From Serinus canaria (taxonomy: Eukaryota > Chordata > Aves > Passeriformes > Fringillidae), in NCBI RefSeq assembly GCF_022539315.1, contig NC_066342.1:16137346-16201345 (forward strand): 64,000 nt of DNA, read 5' to 3'. The position numbers and the translations under genes are program-made. Of this stretch, positions 30,009 through 41,418 are shown piece by piece (the stretch's first letter is position 1; every line of letters starts with the position of its first letter). The notes beneath the pieces were generated by a model. It was given only the letters and a program-made list of their open reading frames with translations. It did no database searches and was not told the origin of the DNA.

Positions 30009-30689
30009 TGTTATGAACAAGAAAAGGGTAACCCATTTTTTTTCCCAAAAGTAGAATTACAAGTTTAACCAGTTATGGTAGAGGAGTGCTTTTGTTAGCT
30101 GCTTGTCGAATCACCTGTTAAGTATCGGGTCGTTAGCCATCTATGGTTGAGAATTCACTCTATTGTATCAGCATCACCCTGCTTGTGGCCAGGTGGGAGG
30201 ATGGCATCCCCCCAGACGATGGAGGGGAGGGAACCAGGAGTTGATATGCAGATAAGTTTAGAGCCAAAATGCAATGGGGCAAGCCCCTATTCCAAACGCA
30301 ATTAATAAACCCCTAAACCAGCGAGCCAATATGGAATTTCGAGATCAAAGTAGTCTCTAGACATCAGGGGTGAGGTGAGAAGCCAGCAGAGACTCTGAAA
30401 ACCTTAATGGCCCCTCACCACAACTTAAGAAGATGTTGGTTAGAGCCAGGACCTGAGTCTGCCAACTCAAAACCGGGATCCTGGGGGTGTATACCCCTGC
30501 CTGCTCTCGTGAGGCTGGACCCCCAGCTCTGACCCCTGGTGGACAAAGCTGCATTTGCCTCCTCCTCTGAGTCACTCCAGGGAGCTGCGACAGTGAACCC
30601 GCGGATCCGTCGGGCTTCCCAGCCTTGAGCTGATCACTTTTAATAAAGGCATCAAAAAGGGAGAAATATCTCCTGCCCTGTTTATTTCA
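30009..30689 (+). mobile_element. Solo LTR, same family as the class I 5' LTR, TSD TAGAC
   Basis: The 681-bp element starts TGTTATGAACAAG and ends TTTATTTCA, with TAGAC at 30004-30008 and 30690-30694. AATAAAGG near 30644 gives plus orientation. It is an inverted relative of 22137-22842. Confidence 0.85.
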
Positions 30690-30694
30690 TAGAC

Positions 30695-31130
30695 TGCATC
30701 TCTTTCCAAGTATAAATGTTCAGACCTGAAAATTGGTCTAATTGTTCAGCTGTGCCTATGGGATCTTCCAAAATCCCTTTGATTTTTTTTTTTTCTTAAA
30801 ATTTCTGACCTCAGAAGAAGTCAAGGGGACATTTACAAACCCCGTTCCACCCCCTCCCATGGGAGTCTCTCTTAACGGAAATAGACAAATCCCTTCATCT
30901 AACTCTTTTTCTTTTTTATCTTCTATAGCCTTTCTCCTTTGTTTTGAGACACAATTTGGAGAGGCCTGACTTTTAACTGAGCTCCTAGTGTTTCGATAAG
31001 TTGCTTCCTCTAGAGAGTTTCTCTGAACAGCCGGAGCTGTGGTTACCAAGGGAACGGAGCTCAGGGCAGGACTGGGGGTGAGGGGAAGATATCCCTCTGA
31101 GGCTCGGCCCTCCAAAGGCGGGGTCTACTG
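30695..31130 (-). pseudogene. gag: Older class I ERV Gag (linker and capsid start)
   Basis: The frame 30756-31115 reads FPLRETPMGG, then GFVNVPLTSSEVRNFKKK, clearly the capsid start of the same gag type as 18344-19678, preceded by a Pro/Ser-rich linker. It ends in an A-run frameshift. The flank at 30695-30755 continues the capsid in another frame. Confidence 0.8.
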
Positions 31131-31699
31131 TCGGAATCACCCGAGGAGGATCTTACCGTGGAGACCTAGCCAGAGCATGGGTAGCCCCCACGCGGCTTAG
31201 TGGCAGCTGATCTGGAAGTTCCCGGCAGAGACAAAGCAGGCGGGAGACCCTGGCAGCAGTGGTGGCGCCCAGCGCAGCTGGCATGGGCAGGGCAGCCAGG
31301 GATAGGACAGACGGGACCCTCCCCTTGGTGCAGTTGGCGCGGTGATCACGGACCACACTGCAGGACAGGCCGCCCACCCCCCTAGCATGGCCGGCGGAGC
31401 AGCTACGGCCAGGCGGCTGGGACCAGGGCAGACGGACCCACCAGCGGGGCTGGAGCTGGCACAGGGGCTGGGGGGGGGTGCAGCTGCGAACAGGTGGGGG
31501 AACAAACAGGAACGGAGGAGGTAATCTCTTGCTCCCAGCCCTTTTCTTTCACCTTCTTTTATTTTATTGCTTTTTCTATGGGGTTTTTGATATTTTAAAG
31601 ATATTTTCTTACTATCTCCTGGCCCCCAACATGCAGTATATTATTTTTCTTCTGGATTAAACGTTTTTTTTTTACAAATAAATCCAGAGCCTAACAAAT
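31131..31699. other. GC-rich then AT-rich stretch, not assigned
   Basis: About 31140-31520 is GC-rich with overlapping open frames on both strands but no recognisable domain. It may be part of an LTR or leader. 31530-31699 is T-rich with an AATAAA-like site near 31678. Confidence 0.4.
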
Positions 31700-31985
31700 C
31701 CAAACTTCTGCTTGGATACTTTGAAATGGTCAATGAGCTAACTCGCGACTTCCTCATGTTGTTTTTCTCATCACCCTTTTATTTATCCTTTGGTGAATTA
31801 TACATCTTTCAGTTACTTGCTGTGCTACTCGAAAAATCCCAATGCACTCATAGTTCTTTAAAAAAATGATCACACGAAGCCTGAGTACCCCAGTGGGTTT
31901 TCTGATGCATGTCTTCTAATATTTCCTAGTAAACATTTTTTTAAGTAATTGTCTTCCATCAGGAAGTTCCTATTTTGTTGCGGTG
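31700..31985 (-). pseudogene. pol: Class I ERV integrase N-terminal fragment
   Basis: AAAAAATGATCACACGAAGC and CCCAGTGGGTT match the region just before integrase in the ERV at 15770-15820 (zinc-finger start). The copy is decayed, with no open frame of note. Confidence 0.6.
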
Positions 31986-31989
31986 TGAA

Positions 31990-32540
31990 GCAATATCCTG
32001 TGCATCAGGTGTGCTAACTTCTTCCTTCCCCTCCCCCTTGCCCTCTTCCTAACTCCTGTCTGTCAAGTTCCACATTCCAGTAAGGGCATCGTGTGATTGG
32101 CAGAAGTTCAAAAGATGCTTCTCAGACCTGGGGTCATTGGCCTGTCCAGGTGTCATTGTCCCCTGAGACCCTCCCCCTCCCACCTGGTTGGTGGCTCACC
32201 TATCCTTTCCCTCCCCCCTCCCTGTGGGCTTAAACGACACAGAGACCATGTGGTCGGGATTCTGTTGGAGCTGTTACCAAGATTCAGAGCTCTGTGACCC
32301 TGGAATAAAACTCTGGATTTAACCCTCCGGCAGAATCTACTCTCTTTCCTCTTCACCATCACCTGAACCTTTTCCACTAGAGGTAAACTGAGTTTCTAAC
32401 ATGCTTGGACTTATTCCGAGTGCCTAACTGCAACTTCCAGCCAGCCAAAGGTGTCTCTGAGGTGAAACACCACAGCTGCCACCTTTGGTCCAGAGCACTA
32501 GGGCCGGACAAGCCCAGGCACGTTCCACCCAGCAATATTG
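31990..32540 (+). mobile_element. LTR-like insertion (plus strand), edges approximate
   Basis: This block separates integrase-start sequence on the left from RNase H sequence on the right. It has AATAAAACTCTGG near 32304. Possible CAATAT repeats flank it (31991-31996 and about 32531), but they do not sit exactly at TG/CA ends. Confidence 0.5.
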
Positions 32541-32589
32541 GGATTTTATTCCAATACTATTTCCCTGATTCATCTTGTTCACCACCTAT

Positions 32590-33080
32590 CTTGTGTAATT
32601 ATTTTTCTCTGCTTCTCTAAACTTTGGAATTTTCAAGTTTTTTTCTCTCATTTGGAGAAACAAAATGCTTTCAGCTCCATTTTCCTCTGCATCCTTAGCT
32701 TCCTGATCTGCCAAATTATTTCCTCTTATTTCTGGGGTCTTTCCCTTTTTATGTCCCTGAATATGTACTATAGCTATCTCTTTTAGGTAATTTTAATGCC
32801 TCTAAAACCTCTAAAACAAGTTTCTCATGTACTAATCTTTTTCTTCTTGAATTAAGTAATCTCCCTTTTAAAATTTTTCTTAAGGTATGTACTACTCTAA
32901 AGGCATACCTTGAATACTTGAATCAGTATATATAGTTCCTTTATTTTGTGCTAAATATTCTAGTGCTCTTTTTAAAGTATGTAACTCACAAGTTTGAGCT
33001 TATTAGTTTAAGGTAATTTCCCCTTTTCCATAGTTTGCATGTTTTTCCCATTAACTACTGCATACCCTGTATTTTCTCCT
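32590..33080 (-). pseudogene. pol: Class I ERV RNase H fragment
   Basis: The minus strand reads a decayed RNase H end: sequence for a GNNLADQEA-like block near 32690-32730 and the HIQGHKKG-like segment near 32735-32765, followed by homology to the middle of 15820-16629. Frames are broken throughout. Confidence 0.6.
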
Positions 33081-33906
33081 TTTGCAAGGAGTTGTATTTC
33101 TGTTAGCTAACATAACTCCCAAAGGGCTATCTTGGGATATCTCTGCTAGTATGCTTTTATTCCCCCTTTTTTTTCCCCTGTATACAACTTACTGGTTTTT
33201 CTGTTCCATTTTTAAGATCTTATCTATTCATCCCCTGCCTCTGTTTCTCACTTTCACTAACAACCTAAATACCACTTTTCTTTCAACTACACATATGCAA
33301 AAATAAAAAGCCTTTTTTTTCACACTACTTTTCAATACATACACCTCCCTCCAAGGAGATATAGTGAAGCTTAAAATGCACAATCTACATTACATATACT
33401 TTCAGTCATCTACATTCACTCACTTTTATTTCTCATTCACTTCCACACATTCTTTCACACCCTCAGGACACGAAGCAGACCCCTGTCGCCAGAGAATCAC
33501 GGATCCCTGTGGTCCCCCTCGCCTTGGGGTTAGCCTCTGGGTTTCAGTATCACTGGGCCTCTGGGAAGGGCCCTGACTCTGGTTGCCTCTGCTGCCAGTT
33601 CACCTGTGAGGCTGTCTGCGTGTCACTCACACTCTTAAACGACTGCCCTTGCCACAGGCCCAGGAGAACAATGGCCTGTTTGCAGGTCACCTATACCTTA
33701 TGCCACAGCCCCCACCTGCCTGGGGGACGATGGCTTGTTTGCGGGTCACATACACCCCTTTCCACAGTTCCCCCCTTCCCACCTGCCCGGGAAGTTGAGG
33801 CTGATTTTGTGTTTGACTCACTCTCACACACACAACAAGACAACAATAAGGTATCTTTTATTTTCAAATCACCTATTACAAGTTTAGGTATTACTGGCCA
33901 GTCCCG
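33081..33906. other. Decayed ERV/LTR sequence, not resolved
   Basis: C/T-rich DNA with an inverted AATAAAAG signal near 33855 (ATCTTTTATTTTC), suggesting a minus-strand LTR whose ends could not be fixed. Two imperfect copies of a CACAG-CCCC-CCTGCC-GG block lie near 33700 and 33760. Confidence 0.4.
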
Positions 33907-34195
33907 GTGCTCTTGGATATCCCTCAACCCAGCTGTGTTGTCCAACCCCAGATGGTCTTGGGCAATTTTATCCCTCAATCCAGCTGTGTTGTCCAACCCC
34001 AGATGCTCTTGGGCATTTTTTTATCCTTCAGTCCAGCTGTGTTATCCAACTCCGGATGCTCTTGGGCAAAATTTTTATCCCTCAATCTAGCTGTGTTGTT
34101 CAACCCTGGATGCTCTTGGGCATACCCTCAATCTAGCAGAATTTTGCTCAATCCTGGATGCTCTTGGGATGTTAATCCCTCAACACAGCAGGTTT
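33907..34195. repeat. 46-54 bp tandem repeat, about six units
   Basis: Units contain ATCCCTCAATCCAGCTGTGT and GATGCTCTTGGGCA. The GCTCTTGGG box occurs at about 33909, 33955, 34005, 34058, 34112 and 34160, so spacing varies from 46 to 54 bp, mostly through T-run length. Confidence 0.85.
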
Positions 34196-34279
34196 TTAGG
34201 GGCCCCTTCCTTTGGTCCCGTTTCCCAGTGGATTGGGCTAGGAAACTCCTGCGCTCCCTTCCTCCAAGGGGTCCAATCC

Positions 34280-34535
34280 TGTCGCAATAGAGTACGACAC
34301 CGTACAAAAGTACACGACTTCATCAAAAGGTGCAAGAGAGAGATTTATTATTTGCAACGTTGCTTTTATACTTTTCAAGACACTTACACCCATCCAGCAT
34401 ACACATTCAATGCCCATTGGTCATATAAGAGGAACAAAGTTCCCAGTAGGTGATCGGGGAGCCATGTCACTCTGTGAGCTAGCCAGAGTCCATATCTTTT
34501 AACTTTCTCTCCTCCACTCTGTCTCCATAGTGACA
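34280..34535 (-). mobile_element. LTR-like sequence, edges uncertain
   Basis: It starts TGTCGCAATAGAG and has an inverted AATAAATC (GATTTATTATT near 34343). A CATAGTGACA end at 34535 is plausible. No matching flanks were found. Confidence 0.45.
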
Positions 34536-34559
34536 ACCTTGGTCTTCCTTCAGGAGAGA

Positions 34560-35000
34560 TATGGGGCTTCTCCTTTTCTTCAGGAGGCCTTTGCTAGCTC
34601 ATGAAAACAGCACAGAATGTCTTTCCCTCCCTGAGACCCAGTTCCAGTTACCCCGGGGTATTGTCTCACTCCTTTTATCACTCGCTTTGTCTCTTTACTG
34701 GCCAATTTCCTCACGGAAAGTCAGAAATGCAGCATGGGAGACTCCTGCACTCACTTGGCAGGTTTGGGGTAACCAGCCCGCCTCTCATTCACACACATTC
34801 ATCCCCCTGTATTTGCCCCTCCGAAAAGTACTTACCAATCCTTTTTCCTTTCCGGGTTCTTCATGTGCACTACTAGTCTTGGGGGGGGGCGGGGGGGGGG
34901 GGAGGGGCAATTACCATGGTTGTAGGGAGCCTTTTTCCCTTCTCTTTGTTTTATTGCCTCCTTTTTTCCACCGTTCGTAACCTGCATCTGTTGGTCACAC
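34560..35000 (-). other. Class I ERV leader-like sequence
   Basis: CTCATTCACACACATTCA and the following splice-donor-like GGATTGGTAAGTAC (minus strand, near 34828-34841) match the leader of the class I ERV at 21900-22005. A G-rich run at about 34880-34906 could form a G-quadruplex. Confidence 0.5.
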
Positions 35001-35107
35001 TAGGGGAAACAGAGCAAGGCTGCCAAATTGGGCAGGGCACACCTTCCTCACTCTGACTCTCCTAAAGCACTGGCAGTGATGCGTTAACCATCCTCTGCTA
35101 CCATAAT

Positions 35108-35772
35108 TGTGAAAAATGCCAATCGTTTGTTTTTTAAAATTTTAAAAGTTTAATGATAATAAAATGGTAATAAAAATAGCAATATAATTAGAGTAATAAT
35201 AATTTGGACAATTTGGATTAGGACAATATGAGACAAAAGAAACATAGAGTTACGGACATCCAGGTAACTTCTTCTGGGCAACATAAGCCTGAAAAAGGAT
35301 GCACTCATTAACAGGGGATTAACCTTTAAAAACAATGGCCTGCTGCATATTCATACATCTCATACATGATGCATAAATTCCATTCAAACAAAGGATTCTG
35401 TCTGGTCAGTGTCAACTTCTTCCTCTTAATCTTAATGGCATCTTCAGGCCTAAGCAGCATCTTCAGGCCTAAGCTAGGCCTGAAGATGCCTAAGTGAGGC
35501 AGGAAGAATTTAGTTTCTTCTGATAAGAGAGCAATAAATTCTTTTTCTCTGAAAGATTGAGGTGTCCTGTGGCTGCTATCACAGCGTGAGTCCTTTCTTT
35601 AAAAAAAGTATCTTACATAGCATAGTTTCTATTTTAACATTATGTTATAACCTAAAACTATATTTAACACACTACTTAAGATAATTAATACAGCATAACT
35701 TTCTAACATAATACATATAATATTCATTTTAATATTTGCGAAAAGCCAATCATAAAATATGCATTTTTCACA
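35108..35772 (+). mobile_element. LTR with extended terminal inverted repeats
   Basis: The 665-bp LTR starts TGTGAAAAATGCC and ends GCATTTTTCACA, so its ends are inverted repeats of about 12 bp. A gag start follows 82 bp downstream on the plus strand, so this is probably a 5' LTR. It contains a hairpin at 35458-35488. Confidence 0.7.
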
Positions 35773-35854
35773 GCCTGGAAGTGTCACAGCCAGAGGGCTG
35801 TGTGAAAAAAGAAACTGGAGAAGCTGAAAATAGAAGAAAAACCCCACCAGAGAC

Positions 35855-36505
35855 ATGGGAAACATTATTTCTCTGCAGGACCACCCAGTACTAATAGTAT
35901 GGAAACGTCTTCTTGAGGAATGGGATGTAGACTATGATGAAAAAGCATTATTAGCATTAATAATGTGGGCTAAGAACCATGGGCTAGATACAACTAAAGA
36001 AGCTGCCTTTGACTTTAATACCTGGGCACAAACTGGTCAGTTCACAATCACCAAACGAGTTATCGGGGGGATGGGCACCTTTCCAAACCCGCGGAACATG
36101 TGGCTGGACAAAATGGCCGCCGTGTGCAGCCGTGCCATTTCACATGGCCAAGCTGCCTTAAATTCCCCCCCCCCCCCCACGCCCCCACTGTTCCTGAGAG
36201 AACTGTCCCCCACAGCCTCCCCACAAGGTGGGGCACTGCTATGCAGCGAGATGGAAGGGGGCAGCACGGTCCTAACAATGCCAGAGCGTCCGGTGTCGGC
36301 ATCGTGCAAATCCTACCCTGTGCCTGTTCTCCCACCAAGCAGACATGCTAGGCCAGCCCACACCAGGACATGCTGCCAGCAGGGCATTCTCCCACTACTG
36401 TGGGAAAGGTGCAGCCGTGGGGCGTGGGGAAATCTTAGCAAACAAAGACAATCTGGGGCCACCCGCACCCCCCATGGATATAGAAACACTGAGACCATCT
36501 CCTGA
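35855..36505 (+). pseudogene. gag: ERV Gag matrix start, partial
   Basis: An open frame begins MGNIISLQDHPVLIVWKRLL; Gly-2 and Ser-6 fit a myristoylation signal, and the following helical, acidic and Trp-containing sequence fits a retroviral matrix. After about 110 residues it enters a C-run (about 36167-36182) and Pro-rich sequence with no further recognisable domain, so the later part may be out of frame. It lies just downstream of the LTR at 35108-35772. The ERV class was not determined. Confidence 0.6.
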
Positions 36506-36615
36506 AACCAGGTGTCCTGGCCCCAAAGAAACACCAACAACTCTGGGGAGCTTAACTGAAATAGAGATTTTTGGAGTTCACTTGAGTTAGCAATATGAAT
36601 TAAGCATTTGAAGCC

Positions 36616-37175
36616 TGTAGAACTATGTGTTGAATTTTAACCCTTTTATTTAAGAAACCTCTGCCATGGTACAGAGGGCATAGGAAAATGCAAATTTCTG
36701 AAGCTTCTTGCATAAAGAACAATACCAGAGGAGACCAAGGGATGCAAAGAACCCAGATAAAGGGACTCCTCCGTCTCCAAGCTGATCAAGGCCGACAGAC
36801 ACACTCAGATAAGCACCAAGAACCAAAAGCACATGCGCAAAGGAGAGAAGTTCAAAAGTTCAGTCTTGAGGAAGATCACAGTCTTCAGCCTCAGACACCA
36901 CCGAGAGACCCCCGTGCAACCACCACAGCAAAGGATGCATGCCCAGAAGGGCGTGGATCTGATTACCATGCGAAGCGAGAACAGGCAGGGCCAGGGGTCA
37001 AATATGCATGGAAAGGTTGTGCAATGTATTGCATATGGAACAGCTTAGTGAATAAAGATGTGGGTCAGACTGAGGCTTGGGCACAAGTTTTCAGTAGAGC
37101 TATCTCGCTTGTGCCGGGCACTGATATACATACCCACTTCATAACTATCTCTGGTTGTGGAGTTTATTTATTCCA
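36616..37175 (+). mobile_element. Possible LTR, edges uncertain
   Basis: The block has AATAAAGATGTGG near 37053 and a G+C change against its surroundings. It interrupts whatever followed the gag start. No flanking duplication was found. Confidence 0.35.
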
Positions 37176-39389
37176 TGTATCATTTCATAACCACACCTCT
37201 GTTGGAGGATGTACCTACACTCCCAATCCAGCCTATGTCAGGGGGCGTGGGCCTGCCCCCGACCCTACCTCCAAGGATGGATCTGAGAAACACATCAGCA
37301 AGAGCTGCATATACCAAACCCAAAAGCAGAGCATGGGAAAAGTCCCTGTGGGGGGCCCACCCAGCAAAAAACAATGGAAGAAGTGTGCAGGGGTGTGGTG
37401 CCGTGGGAGTATTAACAATCAAATTGTCTCGAAGAGATGATGCCTGCCACATAGCATAGCCATCTCACAGCATCTAAGAGCGGCCCACTCTCTCACCAAG
37501 TCCAGTGGAAAACCAGCTCCTCCCTGCATATGGACAGTGAAAAAGCCAACAAAGACCAAGTTCATACCCCTCAAACCTCAACAAAGCTTCATGACCACCC
37601 TACCTTGTGATATACAAAGATTGTCATATTCCACAAACTCTAATAAACTAATAACATGTGCTAAGGGTAAAAATATAGAAGGAGTGTCACACAAGGGTTA
37701 AAAAATCACACAACAGTTTACTAACTATCTCCTAATATTTCTTAGTACAATATTTATTATTGTTGTTTATGCTTGCTAAAACAAAAATTGATAAGCCTCT
37801 GATAACTGAGTCTGTGACAGTTACCAAAAAACTATTACACTTCTGTCTCAGGGTATGGGCTACTGTGTATTAAAGACATCCTAGAATGTAGGTAAACAAG
37901 TTTTCTCACAGTATTTCTACTTGTAATATATCTAGATTGACCTGGAAGTTTCAAAGAATATAATCGTCCTAACATTCTAGGTCCACTGAAGCATACATAG
38001 AACATTAATTTACTAATAGCATAAGCAAATTTCAGCTGCAAAGTCTTTCAACTAAGAATTTGTCACCTGTCAGCATTTTAAAAACTTAAAAGTCACCTAC
38101 TAAAATCAATAAAAAATTTTTAACTTCTAAGAAAAGTGTATTACTTGCACTGTTACCATATTAACCAGAAAATTTAAACACCTATATTTCTTAAATAATT
38201 CATAAATTGTTCATGTTAAAAAATTTTTTGCTCTATACAGCAAACCTCTCCAAACAAAATTTGTGGCCCTGATCAAGCCATGAACCTGTCTGGTAAGAAA
38301 AATATTTAGTATGCAAACTTTGCAAAAGTTAAGCCCTTTTTCCTTTGAGATAAATGAGAAAGCCTCATCTGGAAGAGGTTCTTTCGAGTCCTCATAGTGA
38401 AGAAGAGACCCTCAGCAACCCCCTATATAAAAGTACCTTATTAATAGTGTTCAAAGTTTATGTTTTGTTCCTATTTTTAGTTATTAATACAAAGAAAAAA
38501 GAAAAACGGTTGGGGTGAATGTACACCCCCCGCTTTAAGTCTTAGGTAATATCATGTTCTAATGTCTTTCAATCAATCATAGTACAATAATCCTATGATA
38601 AATATGTTTCTATGGACTCTGGGACATGCTGGACACCTACTAGATGTATCCAGCCTGTACTACGTCCTGCATGGAACCACAGCATCAGCACAATGTCACT
38701 TCAAAAGATATCACAGAACTGTGTAACCAGAACAATTATAACTACCTCATAGAAATCTGGGACTATTGAAATGATAGTTCCTAAAAGACTCTATTTGTTT
38801 ACAAATTGCTTTATCTGTTCAGCTCTAAAATTGAATGTTTCAAAGTTTTTAATTTCAGGTTAGAGTTAAGATATAACTTACAACTTTGTTTACAAATTAT
38901 TTTTCATGTTTACTAACTGTTTGATAACAATTTGTTTTTTTTTTAGTTTTTCTGTTTACAAATTGTTATTCTAGTATTTAAGACTTTTCTTTAACAGTTT
39001 TAAGAGTTAACTGGTTTGTTGTTTTTAAAGATGCTATGATTTGTAACCTAAACAGAAGCCTGTAACATGCTAACTTGAATTCTTGCCTAAAGAGACTCTG
39101 AACCTAAATGCTGCAGCTTCACTAAGATATAATTCATGCAAATTAGAACCATGCTGTTTTCTGTCACCCTGTTTGCAAGGGACCCTTGCAAATAGATGAC
39201 AGAGACCAAGTTGCAATTTTGGTAAAGACAAAAGGGTGAGACGTTGCAATACAAGCTGACTTGTGCTGAACATTAATCCAGTTATAAATAAGAAACCCAG
39301 CCCAGTTCCATAAACCATCCTCTAGGCTGACTGACAGAGGTCTCAACCAATAACAACTCTCCTAAATTACAAGCATTTGACTGGTTCAG
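37176..39389. other. AT-rich sequence, no confident call
   Basis: Only short frames occur on both strands. It may contain decayed ERV sequence, but no domain was recognised. Four TGTTTAC heptamers cluster at 38796-38959. Confidence 0.4.
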
Positions 39390-39860
39390 TGTAAAAAAGC
39401 CACAGGGGCTTGCTCCTTAGCCGGATAGCTGATTCCCCGTGGGGTCAGAGCGCCTTGAGCAAGCAGTATTAAGTCCGGATATCTCAGCCCTCCCGGGGCT
39501 GGGTGCCAGAGCCCGAACTGCCGCACAGACATAGCTAACCTTTAGCAAGCTTAGTGATTGTCAGCTCTTAGTGATATCAGCACTTTTATAGTTTCAGCTC
39601 TTAGCTTACCAAGGGGCTCTCGCTGGTCGTGGCTTTCAGAAGAGCAGACGAGAGAGATGAAAAGGCAGGCATCGGAGTGTTCCACTATGGTTTATTAGAA
39701 GGGGTTCATTAGGGGGTTCCGACGACAGCTCTTCTAACAGAATGGGCCAAAGTAGCCCCTTTTATAGGGTTAGGGGGGCTTGGAAACTGACCAATTGTAA
39801 GGGTTAGGGAAAATAGCTTGTGGGGTCACAGAAAGATAAACAGGCCTGGAGGACCACAGT
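39390..39860 (-). mobile_element. LTR family C, minus strand
   Basis: It starts TGTAAAAAAGCCACAGG. It has an inverted polyadenylation signal (GGTTTATTAG near 39690) and an inverted TATA region (CCTTTTATAGGG near 39758). The same sequence, inverted, follows the assembly gap at 59441-59890. The right edge is approximate. Confidence 0.65.
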
Positions 39861-39879
39861 GGAGACTTCTGGTTCAGTT

Positions 39880-40076
39880 CCTATGACTTGGCATTTCCTT
39901 ATCTCTAAGCCTTTATCCACCACGGGGCTGTAGCAAGCCCCATGTCTGCTACAGTTCAGAGTCTGGGAGGCGTGGAGATTAAACCAATGACTGTTTAAAA
40001 CCAGGAGCTTTGAATTGCCTATAAAAGCAAGCCCCGAACAATAAAACAGGCTTCTTGGCTGATGAAGCAACAGAGG
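39880..40076 (+). mobile_element. LTR 5' part interrupted by ERV-L provirus 2
   Basis: TATAAAAGC near 40020 and AATAAAACAGG near 40040 give plus orientation. The sequence ends at the AGAGG target site and appears to resume at 48091. Confidence 0.55.
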
Positions 40077-40729
40077 TGTCTTGGTTCAGGGCAAATTTGG
40101 GAGAGAACTCTCATAGGGCTCCTCTAGGAAATCGGATTCTACCACCCCTCCCCCACCCGGTCCAGGATAAAATACTTCTGTGGAGAAAAGTGGAAAAAAA
40201 CTGTTTATTAAACAAGAAAACTTAAACAATATTAAACAAGAGAAGTCTTTGCTGCTCCAAAAGAGATGACAAACTTAGAAAGTCCCCTCCACAGATTCTA
40301 GTTCAGCTCATTCAGTCTTTTATTAGTTTTTCTGGCGCTGGAAATGCTGTGGCCCAAGCCTGGCCCGGTGGCCACCGATGCGAGTTGCTGGTGCTCTTAT
40401 GGTTGTTTAGTCTAGAGCAGGTGTGAACAGGTCTAAAGAAAGGGGAAAAAAGGGAAAAAAAGTACAGTCTAGGGAACTTCTTTGCTTCAGCTATCTAAAC
40501 TAACTAAAAGCAAAAAACAGAGAGCCCTGTCCCGCCGTCTGTCTATCTGCAGACAACGCAGTCTAGGAGCAGGAATGTGTAGGAGTGAGTTCAGTGTCTG
40601 AAAACAAACTGCGCTCCTGCTCTCCCCCCACAATCCTTGGAGCAAGTCTTAAAGGTGCAAAACTTACTATTCAGCATAAACGGAACAAGACAATTGGGGA
40701 TAAAAGCATCATATAGTTAACTCAGGACA
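40077..40729 (-). repeat. 3' LTR of ERV-L provirus 2
   Basis: It starts TGTCTTGGTTCAGG and ends TTAACTCAGGACA, 653 bp. On the minus strand a polypurine tract (ATATAGAGATAAGGAGTGAA) precedes it at 40730-40752. Confidence 0.88.
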
Positions 40730-41418
40730 TTTCACTCCTTATCTCTATATCGTCAGCTTACCACTAAAACTAATATATATTCTAACTCTATAAACACATA
40801 CATCATACATTCAATATACAGCTATACACAGACAATGGTAGTAACATTTAGCAAACAGTGATATTTACACATAGGTCTCACTTAACAATGAGATCTCTTT
40901 GAGGTACACATCGTGTTCTTCTATCTCTTTGCATTATCTACTATGTGGAACTTGGTCTCTGAGCAAAGACAACTCTACGAATGGGTTTGTCAGTACTCGA
41001 GGCAGAATTGATCTAAACTGTCTTCTTTAACGAACTTTTGACATGTACTACTGGGACTTTGTCTCTATTTACTCTATGCAAAGGCTCAGCTTGGGCAGGG
41101 CCTACTCGGTTAGTAGAGCTTCGGGTGTTAACTAGCCAGGTGGCTTTTGCCAGATGCTGCTCTCAGTTTTTGAAAGATCTCTCACTTAATGTTTTTAAAG
41201 TGGTTTTTAATAGTTTATTGTACTTCTCTACTGTCTCTGCAGCTGGTGCATGGTAGGGGATATGGTACACTCACTCAATGCCATGTTCCCTTGCCCAGGT
41301 GTTAATAAGGCTATTTTTGAAATGAGTTTTATTGTCTGACTCAATCTGCTCAGGGGTTCCATGTCTCTACAGGACTTGCTTTTCAAGGCTTAGGATGGTG
41401 TTTCGGGCAGTGGCATGA

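Noticed and set aside
35855..36505. Complete 216-residue host protein
   Set aside because: The MGNIIS start next to an LTR fits retroviral Gag, and the later half has no domain and follows a C-run.
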